DNA of 64,000 nt. Source: Agromyces marinus. GTDB lineage: Bacteria > Actinomycetota > Actinomycetes > Actinomycetales > Microbacteriaceae. The notes under the pieces are model-generated. The model did no database searches. It worked only from the letters and a program-made list of their open reading frames with translations, and was not told the origin of the DNA. The stretch lies in NCBI RefSeq assembly GCF_021442325.1, contig NZ_CP087879.1, positions 868,001 through 932,000 on the forward strand, given 5' to 3'. Position numbers and translations under genes: made by a program. Of this stretch, positions 8,995-16,946 are shown piece by piece (position 1 is the first letter of the stretch; each line of letters opens with the position of its first letter).

Positions 8995-9783
8995 ATGGAG
9001 TTGCAGGGAGCCGCGGCGATCGTCACCGGCGGCGCATCCGGACTCGGGCGCGCGAGCGCCGAGGCGCTCATCGAGGGCGGCGCGCACGTCGTGCTCGTCG
9101 ACCTGCCGGGCCCGCGCGGCGAGCAGGTCGCGGCCGAGCTCGGCGAGCGGGCCCGATTCGTGGCAGCGGATGTCGCCGACGAGGCCCAGGTCGCCGAAGC
9201 CGTGGCCGCGGCATCCGCTCTGGCACCGCTGCGCGTCGCGGTCAACTGCGCCGGCATCGTCACCGCGAACCGCACCGTCGGCCGCGACGGCCCCGCACCG
9301 CTCGACGCGTTCGAGCGCACCATCCGGGTGAACCTCATCGGCACGTTCAACGTGATCCGCCTCGCCGCGGCGGCGATGGCCGCGACCGAGCCGGTCTCGG
9401 CGGCCCTGCCGGGCGGCCCGGCGACGGCCGAGCGCGGCGTGATCGTGAACACCGCGTCGGTCGCGGCGTTCGACGGCCAGATCGGCCAGGCGGCCTACTC
9501 GGCTTCGAAGGCCGGCGTCGCGGGCATGACGCTGCCCATCGCGCGCGACCTGTCGAAGCTGCTGATCCGCGTCGTCACGGTCGCGCCGGGCATCTTCGAG
9601 ACGCCCATGATGGCCGGAATGCCCGACGAGGTGCGCGCCTCGCTCGAGTCGCAGGTGCCGCACCCGTCCCGGCTCGGGCACCCGAGCGAGTACGCCGCGC
9701 TCGTGCGATCGATCGTCGCGAACCCGATGCTGAACGGCGAGACGATCCGCCTCGACGGCGCGATCCGCATGCAGCCGAAGTAG
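8995..9783 (+). CDS. Short-chain dehydrogenase, 3-hydroxyacyl-CoA dehydrogenase type II-like
   Basis: 262 residues of the classical SDR family. The NAD-binding [11 protein letters not shown] near residue 12-22, the acidic D in VLVDLP that favours NAD over NADP, the NCAG motif, and the catalytic S155, Y168 and K172 (YSASK) are all present. Closest overall in character to HSD10/FadB2-type enzymes: a strand order with a long insertion before the NTASVAAF segment and the ending DGAIRM. ATG at 8995 has a strong GGAGGAGAG ribosome binding site. With the thiolase upstream it suggests a beta-oxidation pair; oxidation of other secondary alcohols cannot be excluded. Ends 27 bases from the convergent membrane-protein gene, with a GGCCGG/CCGGCC hairpin between. 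Confidence 0.85.
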   Translation: MELQGAAAIVTGGASGLGRASAEALIEGGAHVVLVDLPGPRGEQVAAELGERARFVAADVADEAQVAEAVAAASALAPLRVAVNCAGIVTANRTVGRDGPAPLDAFERTIRVNLIGTFNVIRLAAAAMAATEPVSAALPGGPATAERGVIVNTASVAAFDGQIGQAAYSASKAGVAGMTLPIARDLSKLLIRVVTVAPGIFETPMMAGMPDEVRASLESQVPHPSRLGHPSEYAALVRSIVANPMLNGETIRLDGAIRMQPK

Positions 9784-9801
9784 GCCGGCCGTCGTCCGGC
9801 C
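9783..9801. terminator. Short hairpin between convergent genes
   Basis: GGCCGG at 9783-9788 pairs with CCGGCC at 9796-9801, immediately after the SDR stop and before the end of the membrane-protein gene. Possible bidirectional terminator. Confidence 0.45.
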
Positions 9802-9810
9802 GGGCCGGCC

Positions 9811-10794
9811 TCAGATTCGGCCGAGCGCGAGCGCGGAGCCTCCGCGCCCTCGCACCGTCTTGATCACGCCGTCGACGACGTCCCACACGGTGACCCCGAT
9901 CACGACGAACACGACGATCGTCGCCACGACCTCGCCGCCCTCGCCCCACGGCCAGCCGATCGCGTCGAGGAACTCCGGCGCGAAGAGCTGCCCGGTCGTG
10001 TAGAGCCACAGCGCCGGAACCGTGAACGCGAGGTTCAGCCCGAGGTTCGCGGCGGCCAGCCACCAGCTCCACCCGTTCCGGTAGACGGCGACGGCGAACG
10101 CCGCCTCGAGCACGATGAGCACCAGGAAGTACGGCAGCCAGAACGACCACAGGTCTGGGTCCAGCACCGGCACGTCGCGGAACTCGGGCACCCAGGCGAT
10201 GCCGGCCGACGAACCGAGCACGATCAGTGCGGCGAAGAACCCGAGGAACACGAGCGACGCGATGAGGTCGCCGAGCCTGCCTGCGCGTTCCTGGCCGGCG
10301 CCGTCCGGGAGCTGGTCCGGCGTCCAGGTCGACTCGGGTGCCGCACCCGGGGAACGATCGACGATGGCGAACACGAGCGTCGTCCAGAACCCGAGGTGCA
10401 CGGCGAGCGAGACGGCGACGCCGGCGGCCTCGGCGAACGCCGTGCCGACGGGGTCGCCCGCGAGCAGGTTCGCGAAGACGACGGCCACGGCGCCGATCGG
10501 GAGCACGATCGCGTACAGCAGCTTGAGCAGCCGCCACCACACGAGGAAGTACCGCGGCCCGATGAGCACGAGGGGGCGGTCGAGGTAGGTCGCTGCGAGG
10601 GCGGCCGGATCGCCGAGTTCGGTCAGGGCCGCACGCTCGGCGGCGTCGGGAGCGATGCCGGACGCCTCGAGGGCATCGATCGCATCACCGAGGCGTTCGC
10701 GCAGCTCGCGGCCGAACTCGGCGCGCTCGGATTCGGGGATGCTGCGTGCCGCCGCCAGGATGTACCTGTCGGTCAGCGTGGTCGTGGTGGTCAT
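9811..10794 (-). CDS. Integral membrane protein with HAAS-type signalling domain
   Basis: 327 residues. Residues 1-75 are a soluble helical domain ([25 protein letters not shown], a HAAS/permease-prefix-like pattern); about six hydrophobic segments follow, the first near [21 protein letters not shown] and the last near [16 protein letters not shown]. Such proteins are routinely encoded directly after a PadR regulator, as here: the ATG at 10794 overlaps the padR TGA (ATGA), so both are made from one leaderless transcript. They are thought to be anti-regulator or membrane-stress sensors, but function is unproven. No transporter or enzyme motif is seen. Confidence 0.8.
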   Translation of the reverse strand: MTTTTTLTDRYILAAARSIPESERAEFGRELRERLGDAIDALEASGIAPDAAERAALTELGDPAALAATYLDRPLVLIGPRYFLVWWRLLKLLYAIVLPIGAVAVVFANLLAGDPVGTAFAEAAGVAVSLAVHLGFWTTLVFAIVDRSPGAAPESTWTPDQLPDGAGQERAGRLGDLIASLVFLGFFAALIVLGSSAGIAWVPEFRDVPVLDPDLWSFWLPYFLVLIVLEAAFAVAVYRNGWSWWLAAANLGLNLAFTVPALWLYTTGQLFAPEFLDAIGWPWGEGGEVVATIVVFVVIGVTVWDVVDGVIKTVRGRGGSALALGRI

Positions 10795-11141
10795 CGTTCG
10801 TCTCCATCCGTTCCGCCGGTCAGGCGCGCGAGCGCCGCGTCGAGCTCGCGCCAATCCGCGGCGAGGACCTTCGCGAGCGCGTCGCCCGCGGGGCTGGTGC
10901 GGTAGAACTTGCGAGGCCGCGCCTCGTCGGTGTTCCACTCGCTCGTGAGCAGCCCCTGCTTCTCGAGGCGGCGCAGGAGCGGGTACAGGGTGTTGGCGTC
11001 GACCGCGAGGCCGTTCCGGCCGAGCGATTCGAGCAGGGAGTACCCGTAGTCGGGTCGGCGCAGCATCGCGAGGCAGCCCAGTACGACGGTGCCGCGCCGC
11101 AGTTCCTGCAGGTGGCCGGCGGTCGTGTCATCCAGACTCAT
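10791..11141 (-). CDS. PadR-family transcriptional repressor
   Basis: 116 residues, winged-helix PadR. The pattern [25 protein letters not shown], the wing [13 protein letters not shown] and [12 protein letters not shown] are diagnostic. PadR proteins act as dimers and usually repress their own operon; ligands are often antimicrobials or membrane-active compounds. The ATG at 11141 is seven bases after TACAGT and has no ribosome binding site; an in-frame GTG at 11150 falls inside the -10 box and is rejected. The operator-like palindrome at 11153-11171 fills the promoter spacer, so autorepression is likely. Coupled to the downstream HAAS-type membrane protein. Confidence 0.9.
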   Translation of the reverse strand: MSLDDTTAGHLQELRRGTVVLGCLAMLRRPDYGYSLLESLGRNGLAVDANTLYPLLRRLEKQGLLTSEWNTDEARPRKFYRTSPAGDALAKVLAADWRELDAALARLTGGTDGDER

Positions 11142-11148
11142 GCCACGC

Positions 11149-11177
11149 ACTGTACTGTGTGTCGCACACTATTGCAA
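11149..11177 (-). promoter_or_regulatory. padR promoter with embedded palindromic operator, leaderless
   Basis: On the minus strand: TTGCAA (-35, 11172-11177), exactly 17 bases, TACAGT (-10, 11149-11154), seven bases, ATG. The spacer is a near-perfect 19-base palindrome (11153-11171, tactgtgtgtcgcacacta, two mismatched pairs), as expected for a PadR operator blocking its own promoter. Confidence 0.7.
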
Positions 11178-11225
11178 CAGATGCAGAGAAGTGTCGGATG
11201 CCAGGGCGCGCGAGCCCAGCGCCAG

Positions 11226-12668
11226 CTACTGCTCCGCGTGCGCCTCGAGGAACGCGTACACCTCGGCGTCGTCGACGCCGGGGAACGTTCCCGACGGCAA
11301 CGGCGAGAGCACGTGCGCGTGCAGCCGCGCGCTCGGCCAGGCCTGCCCGGCCCAGCGCTCGGCCAGCCCGTCCGACGCGCGCCGGCAGCAGGTCTCGTCG
11401 GGGCAGCGCGACTCGGCGCGATGGGTCGTCTCCCTGCCGCGGAACCACTTCGCCTGGTTGAACGGCACGCCGACGGTGATCGAGAACTCCGTGGCATCCG
11501 TTCGCCCGGTCTGCGTCGCGCACCAGAACGTTCCCGCCGGGGTGTCGGTGTACTGGTAGTTCTCCGTCGTCCGGTTCGTGTGCTCGAACGCGCGACGCGC
11601 GCTCCACTTCTTGCACACCCACTGGCCCTCGATCGAGCCCGTGACGTCGGTCGGCAGCGGCAGGCCGTCGTTCTGGTACCCCTTCGTGAGCGAACCGTCG
11701 CCGTTGACCCGCAGGAAGTGCACGGTCATGTCGAGCTGCGTCGTCGCGAGGTTCGTGAACCGCAGTGCGGCCGCTTCGTGCGTGACGCCGAAGGCGTCGC
11801 GGAAGTCCTCGATCGCGAGCCGCTTGTCCTTCTTGGCGTCCTGGAGGAAGGTGACGGATGCCGCCTGCGGCATGAGGCACGCGGCCGCGAAGTAGTTGAT
11901 CTCGAGCCGCTGCCAGAGGAACTCGTCGTAGCTCGCGGGCGGCTCGTGCCCGAGCAGGCGGTGCGCCATGGCCTGGAGCGCCATCGAGCGCAGGCCGTGC
12001 CCGCCCGGGATGGAAGCCGGAGGCAGGTAGATGCGACCGTTCGCGAGGTCGGTGATCGAGCGGGTCGAGTCGGGCAGGTCGCTGACGTAGATGAGCTGGA
12101 AGCCCAGCCGTTCGGCCATGACGCTGACCTCGCGGTGGGTGAGCGCGCCCTGCCGGTGACCCGATGCGCGCACCTGCTCCTCGGCGAGCTGCTCGATCTC
12201 GGGGATGTAGTTGTCACGTGCGCGCATGCGCTCGCGCAGCTCGGTGTTCGCGCGGCGCGCCTCCTCGGGCGTGGCGATGGCCTCGCTCGCGCGACGCTGC
12301 AGCTCGCGGTGCAGCCCGACCACGGCCTCGAGGGACTCGTCGGCCATGCTGCGCGTCGGCTTGATGAGCGGCAGCCCGAGTGCGGCGTAGAGCGGGCTCG
12401 CCTGTGCACGCCCGAGCTCGAGTTCGAGTTCGGCCCGGCGGCTCGGCGCTTCGCGGGAGAGCAGCTCGGCCAGCTCGACCTCGAGCGCCGCGGCGATCGC
12501 GTCGAGTGTGGAGAGCTTCGGCTCGCGCTTGCCGTTCTCGATGAGCGAGAGCTGGCTGCCCGCGAGGCCGACGCGGTCGCCGAGCTGGTCGAGGGTGAGG
12601 CCGCGTTCGGCGCGGAAGTGCCGGATGCGATGTCCGAGCGTGGCCAGGTCGGGGCTGCCGAGTCTCAT
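11226..12668 (-). CDS. ramB: RamB/PrpR-type short-chain fatty-acyl transcriptional regulator
   Basis: 480 residues: XRE helix-turn-helix at about 12-66 ([33 protein letters not shown]), an IrrE/ImmA-like central domain at about 175-300 with a degenerate zinc motif ([10 protein letters not shown] rather than HExxH) and a C-terminal domain with the cysteine cluster C422-P-D-E-T-C427-C428. This is the domain order of RamB (acetate regulator of C. glutamicum) and PrpR (propionate regulator of mycobacteria), which sense acyl-CoA and, in PrpR, an iron-sulfur cluster. Placed divergently 126 bases from pckG, so control of the glyoxylate/gluconeogenic branch is a reasonable inference. Leaderless-type start: TATTCT six bases before ATG 12668. 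Confidence 0.85.
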   Translation of the reverse strand: MRLGSPDLATLGHRIRHFRAERGLTLDQLGDRVGLAGSQLSLIENGKREPKLSTLDAIAAALEVELAELLSREAPSRRAELELELGRAQASPLYAALGLPLIKPTRSMADESLEAVVGLHRELQRRASEAIATPEEARRANTELRERMRARDNYIPEIEQLAEEQVRASGHRQGALTHREVSVMAERLGFQLIYVSDLPDSTRSITDLANGRIYLPPASIPGGHGLRSMALQAMAHRLLGHEPPASYDEFLWQRLEINYFAAACLMPQAASVTFLQDAKKDKRLAIEDFRDAFGVTHEAAALRFTNLATTQLDMTVHFLRVNGDGSLTKGYQNDGLPLPTDVTGSIEGQWVCKKWSARRAFEHTNRTTENYQYTDTPAGTFWCATQTGRTDATEFSITVGVPFNQAKWFRGRETTHRAESRCPDETCCRRASDGLAERWAGQAWPSARLHAHVLSPLPSGTFPGVDDAEVYAFLEAHAEQ

Positions 12669-12674
12669 GGCTTC

Positions 12675-12680
12675 AGAATA
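12675..12680 (-). promoter_or_regulatory. -10 box TATTCT of the ramB-like gene, leaderless
   Basis: On the minus strand TTAAGA, 16 bases, TATTCT, six bases, ATG at 12668. No ribosome binding site. Confidence 0.55.
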
Positions 12681-12794
12681 TCGAAAGATCGCCAGTTCTT
12701 AACCCCCGATTTGGCCGGCATGGTCTGTCGGTCTTGTCGAGAATGGAATCAGCCACCGAACACGGGGCTCGCCACACTCCTCGAAAGGACGACG

Positions 12795-14663
12795 ATGACC
12801 ATCTCCGACGCCTCGGTCAACGCCTCCGGAACCGCCTCGGACGCGGAGGGACGCCCCCACGGCACCACCGACACGGCGCTGCGCGCCTGGGTCGCCGAGA
12901 TCGCCGCACTCACGCAGCCCGACGAGATCGTCTGGTGCGACGGCTCGAAGCACGAAGCCGACATGCTCACGCGGCAGCTGCTCGCCGAGGACAAGCTCAT
13001 CAAGCTCAACCCCGAGTGGCGACCGAACAGCTACCTCGCGCGCACCGACCCGTCGGACGTCGCGCGCGTCGAGGACCGCACCTTCATCTGCTCCACCTAC
13101 GAGGAGGACGCCGGTCCGACCAACAACTGGCGCGACCCGCACGCGATGCGCGAAGAGCTCAACGGCGTGTTCGCCGGCTCGATGAAGGGCCGCACGATGT
13201 ACGTCGTGCCGTTCTCGATGGGCCCGCTCGGCGGCCCCATCAGCCAGCTCGGGGTCGAGATCACCGACTCGCCGTACGTCGTGCTCTCGATGGGCATCAT
13301 GACCCGGATGGGCGAGCAGGTCTACCGCCTCATCGAGACGGGCGAGCCGTGGGTGCGCACCGTGCACTCGGTCGGCTACCCGCTCGTCGACGGCGTCGGC
13401 CACCGGCGCCCCGAGGTCGACTGGCCCTGCAACGACACCAAGTACATCGTGCAGTTCCCGGACTCGCGCGAGATCTGGTCCTACGGTTCGGGGTACGGCG
13501 GCAACGCGCTGCTCGCCAAGAAGTGCTTCGCCCTGCGCATCGCGAGCGTCATGGCGCGCGACGAGGGCTGGCTCGCCGAGCACATGCTGCTCATCAAGGT
13601 CACCTCGCCGGCGGGCAAGGTCTACCACATCGCCGCGGCCTTCCCGTCGGCGTGCGGCAAGACCAACCTCGCCATGCTCCAGCCCACGATCCCCGGCTGG
13701 AAGGTCGAGACGATCGGCGACGACATCGCCTGGATGCGTCCCGGCGCCGACGGTCGCCTCTACGCGATCAACCCCGAGGCGGGCTTCTTCGGCGTCGCGC
13801 CCGGAACCGGCGAGTCGACCAACCCGACCGCGGTGCAGACGCTGTGGGGCAACACGATCTTCACCAACGTCGCGCTCCGCCCGGACGGCGACGTGTGGTG
13901 GGAGGGCCTGACCGACACCGCGCCCGACGAGCTCACCGACTGGCAGGGCAACCACTGGACGCCGGCCTCCGGCCGCCCGGCAGCGCACCCGAACTCCCGG
14001 TTCACGGTCGCCGCCGCGCAGTGCCCGCAGATCTCCGACGACTGGGACGCCCATGACGGCGTGCCGGTCGACGCGATCCTCTTCGGCGGTCGTCGCGCGA
14101 CGAACGTGCCGCTCGTGGCCCAGGCCCGCTCCTGGAAGCACGGCGTGTTCATGGGCGCGACCATCTCGTCGGAGCAGACGGCAGCGGCAGAGGGCACCGT
14201 CGGCGAGCTCCGCCGCGACCCGTTCGCGATGCTGCCCTTCTGCGGGTACAACATGGCCGACTACTGGGGCCACTGGGTCAAGATGGGCCGCATCCTCGGT
14301 GAGAACGCACCGCAGATCTTCCAGGTCAACTGGTTCCGCAAGGGCCACGACGGGAAGTTCCTCTGGCCCGGGTTCGGCGAGAACTCGCGCGTGATCGAGT
14401 GGATCGTCGGCCGCCTCGAGGGCACCGCCGACGCCGAGTCCAGCCCGATCGGGATGCTCCCCGCGGCCGGATCGCTCGACCTCGACGGCATCGAGATCTC
14501 GGACGACGCACTCGAGCAGCTCTTCGAGGTCGACCCGAAGACCTGGCTCGCCGAGTGCGAGCTCACGGAGGAGTACTTCTCCCAGTTCGGCGACCGGGTG
14601 CCCGCAGCGCTCCGCGCCGAACTGTCCAGCCTTCGCTACCACCTGCAGCAGCAGGTCGGGTAG
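12795..14663 (+). CDS. pckG: Phosphoenolpyruvate carboxykinase (GTP)
   Basis: 622 residues, the usual length of the GTP enzyme that converts oxaloacetate to phosphoenolpyruvate as first step of gluconeogenesis. The P-loop is FPSACGKTN with the hyper-reactive C287; the metal-binding region is [10 protein letters not shown], and [13 protein letters not shown] and FGENSRVI give the GTP site. ATG at 12795 has GAAAGGA upstream. Divergent from the RamB-like regulator: the 126 intergenic bases would hold both promoters, but no clear -35/-10 pair for pckG is visible. The gene ends in front of a very strong hairpin shared with the convergent CHRD gene. Function is as sure as sequence alone allows. Confidence 0.97.
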   Translation: MTISDASVNASGTASDAEGRPHGTTDTALRAWVAEIAALTQPDEIVWCDGSKHEADMLTRQLLAEDKLIKLNPEWRPNSYLARTDPSDVARVEDRTFICSTYEEDAGPTNNWRDPHAMREELNGVFAGSMKGRTMYVVPFSMGPLGGPISQLGVEITDSPYVVLSMGIMTRMGEQVYRLIETGEPWVRTVHSVGYPLVDGVGHRRPEVDWPCNDTKYIVQFPDSREIWSYGSGYGGNALLAKKCFALRIASVMARDEGWLAEHMLLIKVTSPAGKVYHIAAAFPSACGKTNLAMLQPTIPGWKVETIGDDIAWMRPGADGRLYAINPEAGFFGVAPGTGESTNPTAVQTLWGNTIFTNVALRPDGDVWWEGLTDTAPDELTDWQGNHWTPASGRPAAHPNSRFTVAAAQCPQISDDWDAHDGVPVDAILFGGRRATNVPLVAQARSWKHGVFMGATISSEQTAAAEGTVGELRRDPFAMLPFCGYNMADYWGHWVKMGRILGENAPQIFQVNWFRKGHDGKFLWPGFGENSRVIEWIVGRLEGTADAESSPIGMLPAAGSLDLDGIEISDDALEQLFEVDPKTWLAECELTEEYFSQFGDRVPAALRAELSSLRYHLQQQVG

Positions 14664-14734
14664 TCACCGGCTCGCCGGTCGTCGCTCAGGGGTGGGCGGC
14701 GACCGGCGAATCGCGCGCGGCGACGCGCCGACGA

Positions 14735-14788
14735 CGGATGCCGCGGGGCGGGCGTGCACGGGAAGGCACGCCCGCCCCGCGGCATCCG
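14735..14788. terminator. Perfect 23-bp hairpin between pckG and the CHRD gene
   Basis: Left arm 14735-14757 and right arm 14766-14788 are perfect reverse complements with an 8-base loop. Both arms begin or end in the recurrent CGGATGCCGCGG word. Serves two convergent genes; no T-tract. Confidence 0.8.
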
Positions 14789-14815
14789 CTTCCTCCACTG
14801 CCGCCGATGGGCGGC

Positions 14816-15331
14816 TCAGCGGATCTGGCCCCGGATCTCGCCGGACGGGATGTCGCCGGGCTCGCCCGTCGCCGGCGCGACGCCGTCGTTCGTGTGCACG
14901 TTGACGTAGGCGCCGCCGGTCTCGAGCAGGTCGATGAGCGCATCCAGCGACTGGCCGGCGAGCGGGCCGACGAGGTCGGCCGACGTGATCGTTCCGGTGC
15001 TCAGTACGCCGCTGGTCCGGCCGGAGCCGGGTGCGCCGGGGCCGTGGAGGAACGCCACGACGGGACCGTTCGCACCTGCGGGGGCGGCGTGGATGTGCGC
15101 GGCGACGGGATTGCGCAGGTTCGCCACGATGAGGCGGAACTCGATCGATTCACCGCCGTCGACGACCTTGAGGACGGTCGCGCCGCGGGCGAGCGAGTCG
15201 TTCGTCGGCACCTCCTGCGAGGCGCTGAGCTGCGCGACGTAGGTCGTGTCGGAAGCCTGCGCGGCCGCCGCGGGCGCGAGCGATGCGGCAGCCGCGAGCG
15301 CGACGACGGAGAGCATGCGTGCGATGTGCAT
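14816..15331 (-). CDS. Secreted CHRD-domain protein
   Basis: 171 residues. An N-terminal signal peptide (MHIARMLSVVALAAAASL, cleavage likely after AQA near residue 25) is followed by a CHRD domain: YVAQLSASQEVP, AHIHAAP, the GPVVAFL strand, the GTITSADL stretch and an ending VHTNDGV..GEIRGQI. CHRD domains occur in chordin and, in bacteria, in exported proteins of unknown role, with a suggested immunoglobulin-like fold. ATG at 15331 has AGGAGG seven bases upstream; an in-frame ATG/GTG 33 bases earlier would put residues in front of the signal peptide. No partner gene is apparent. Converges with pckG on the hairpin at 14735-14788. Confidence 0.85.
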   Translation of the reverse strand: MHIARMLSVVALAAAASLAPAAAAQASDTTYVAQLSASQEVPTNDSLARGATVLKVVDGGESIEFRLIVANLRNPVAAHIHAAPAGANGPVVAFLHGPGAPGSGRTSGVLSTGTITSADLVGPLAGQSLDALIDLLETGGAYVNVHTNDGVAPATGEPGDIPSGEIRGQIR

Positions 15332-15439
15332 GATCGAACCTCCTGATCGGGTGTCGACCGGCATCGGCGTCGGCCGACGTGCGCATTCTCGTCCGATCTT
15401 CGGTGCGCCGAAACCCCCACCGCCCGCCCGAACCTCCCC

Positions 15440-15925
15440 TCACACCGGGGCGGCGGGGTCGGGGAGGGACCAGGCGGCGGCGACGCTGCGCATCGACGGA
15501 CCCTCGGGCGGGCGGAGGTCGACGAGCGCGACCTGGGTGAGACGGATGCCGCGGCCGGGCCGCACCGCGCCGTGCACGCCGTCGGTCACGTGCGGCCGGA
15601 AGTCGGGTCGGGCCCGGGCGACGTCGACGTCGGCCATGCGGAGTGCGTGCAGCAGGCGGGTTCGCATCGCGCCGAGCGGACCCCGGTCGCGCAGGAGCGT
15701 GACGGGCACGTCGTGACGCCTGCCGAACATCGCCCGACCGGAGGCGACCACCTCGACGGGCTCACGGCCCCGCAGTTGCCCGCCGACGACGTCCGCGACC
15801 CAGGCCGCGTCGTGGCCGGTCTCGAACGGCTCGACGACGGTGACGTGCAGCGGCCAGCGTGAGACGGGGAACGCCTCACCGACCCCGAGCGGGGTGAGCG
15901 GCAGCACCACCGCGAACCGGCCCAT
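15440..15925 (-). CDS. 2H phosphoesterase superfamily protein (2'-5' RNA ligase-like)
   Basis: 161 residues with both catalytic HxT motifs of the 2H fold: H27-V-T29 (WPLHVTVVEPF) and H112-V-T114 (FRPHVTDGV). 2H enzymes act on 2',3'-cyclic or linear 2'-5' phosphodiesters; LigT/ThpR is the best known bacterial member. The spacing of 85 residues between motifs is normal. The ATG at 15925 lacks a ribosome binding site and has TAGTCT six bases upstream. Natural substrate unknown. Upstream lies a tandem 14-base repeat separating it from an unknown gene. Confidence 0.8.
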   Translation of the reverse strand: MGRFAVVLPLTPLGVGEAFPVSRWPLHVTVVEPFETGHDAAWVADVVGGQLRGREPVEVVASGRAMFGRRHDVPVTLLRDRGPLGAMRTRLLHALRMADVDVARARPDFRPHVTDGVHGAVRPGRGIRLTQVALVDLRPPEGPSMRSVAAAWSLPDPAAPV

Positions 15926-15931
15926 GCCGTG

Positions 15932-15937
15932 AGACTA
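15932..15937 (-). promoter_or_regulatory. -10 box TAGTCT of the 2H phosphoesterase gene, leaderless
   Basis: TAGTCT on the minus strand, six bases, ATG at 15925; no ribosome binding site. Confidence 0.5.
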
Positions 15938-15957
15938 CGCCGGGACGGCCGGATGCC

Positions 15958-15991
15958 CCCGGCCGGACGCTCCCGGCCGGACGCTCCCGGC
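15958..15991. repeat. Tandem repeat of a 14-base unit
   Basis: CCCGGCCGGACGCT at 15958-15971 is repeated exactly at 15972-15985 and partially (CCCGGCT) to 15992, ending at the stop codon of the upstream gene. CCGG-rich units could fold; probably replication slippage. Confidence 0.75.
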
Positions 15992-16792
15992 TCAGGCGCT
16001 CCCGCCGAGCAGGTCGAGCAGCGCGTCGGAGGCGAACCGCACCTCGATCGAGCCCGTCGGCCCGCCGTCGGCCGAGCCCACCCAGAGGCTCGAACCCTCG
16101 TGGAGGCGCATCCACCCGTCGCGGAACACGACGTCGGCGCCCACGACGATCCCGATGACCGGCGACTCGCCCGCGCGGACCGCGACCGACCCCTCGACCG
16201 TCTGCTCGGCGCGCGCGTCGACGTCCTCGCGCGCCGACACGCCGACCAGGGGGCGGATCGGGTCGGCGAACCCGGGGGCGTCGAACGGGCTGCCGGCCGT
16301 CGCGTCGGGCACGACGCCGACACGGACCTCGGTCGAGACGAGCGCGGTGTCGGCCTGCCCGTCGAGCACGAGGCGGGCGCCGACACGGAACCGGTAGTAC
16401 ACCCGGCCGTCGGTCGGCGCCTGGGGCAGCACGACCGCGCTCACCCAGTTCCGCGTCCATGCGAGGGCGTCGCCGCTGCGGTTCGGCGGGTCGTACAGGC
16501 TCGCGGTGATCCGCACGGCGCCGTCGGTGCGCGTGGGGGCGGATCGCAGCGAGACCGGCCGGTCGCCGGCGGGCGCGATCGAGCGCGCCTGCTCGAACGC
16601 GGGCAGGCGCTGGGTGTCCCATTCCCTCAGCCACGCCTGAAGGTGCGAGCGGAGTTCGTCGAACGTCGGCCCGGGATCGGCGGATGCCGTCTCGGCACGT
16701 TCGACGATCTCGGGCGCGGCGTCGAGCACGGCGGCGAGATCGCGAACGGTCGTCGTGCCGCGGGCGGTGCGGGGTGCGTCGAGCAAGGTCAT
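15992..16792 (-). CDS. Protein of unknown function
   Basis: 266 residues with no family I recognise. It lacks a signal peptide and membrane segments. The first third is helical (DLAAVLDAAPEIVERAE, HLQAWLREWDTQRLPAFEQ); the rest is beta-rich with repeated VRITASLYD, YYRFRVGARLVLDG, STEVRVGVV, GSVAVRAGESPVIG and ends in a short motif SIEVRFASDALLDLL. The coding signal is strong (GC third positions), and ATG at 16792 has GGAGG seven bases upstream; an in-frame ATG at 16834 does not. It stands alone between the 2H phosphoesterase and the ABC exporter. A structural or ligand-binding beta-sandwich role is possible, unsupported. Confidence 0.6.
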   Translation of the reverse strand: MTLLDAPRTARGTTTVRDLAAVLDAAPEIVERAETASADPGPTFDELRSHLQAWLREWDTQRLPAFEQARSIAPAGDRPVSLRSAPTRTDGAVRITASLYDPPNRSGDALAWTRNWVSAVVLPQAPTDGRVYYRFRVGARLVLDGQADTALVSTEVRVGVVPDATAGSPFDAPGFADPIRPLVGVSAREDVDARAEQTVEGSVAVRAGESPVIGIVVGADVVFRDGWMRLHEGSSLWVGSADGGPTGSIEVRFASDALLDLLGGSA

Positions 16793-16946
16793 GTCGGTCC
16801 TCCATCGGGGATGGCGCGAGCGCGCCGGGGTCACGCGATGGGTCGACGGTAGGGCGGCCCGACGGGTGCGGCATCCGCGCTGGCCCCGGGTCGGGGTGGG
16901 GGAGAACCCTGAGGCGTCGGGGCGGGGCGGCCCGGCGGGAGCGGGC

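Noticed and set aside
10746-14663. A 1305-codon open frame running through the padR/ramB region into pckG
   Set aside because: Only the last 622 codons encode PckG; the upstream part is the antisense of ramB and padR and is Arg/Ala/Glu-rich without domains. High GC makes stop codons rare.
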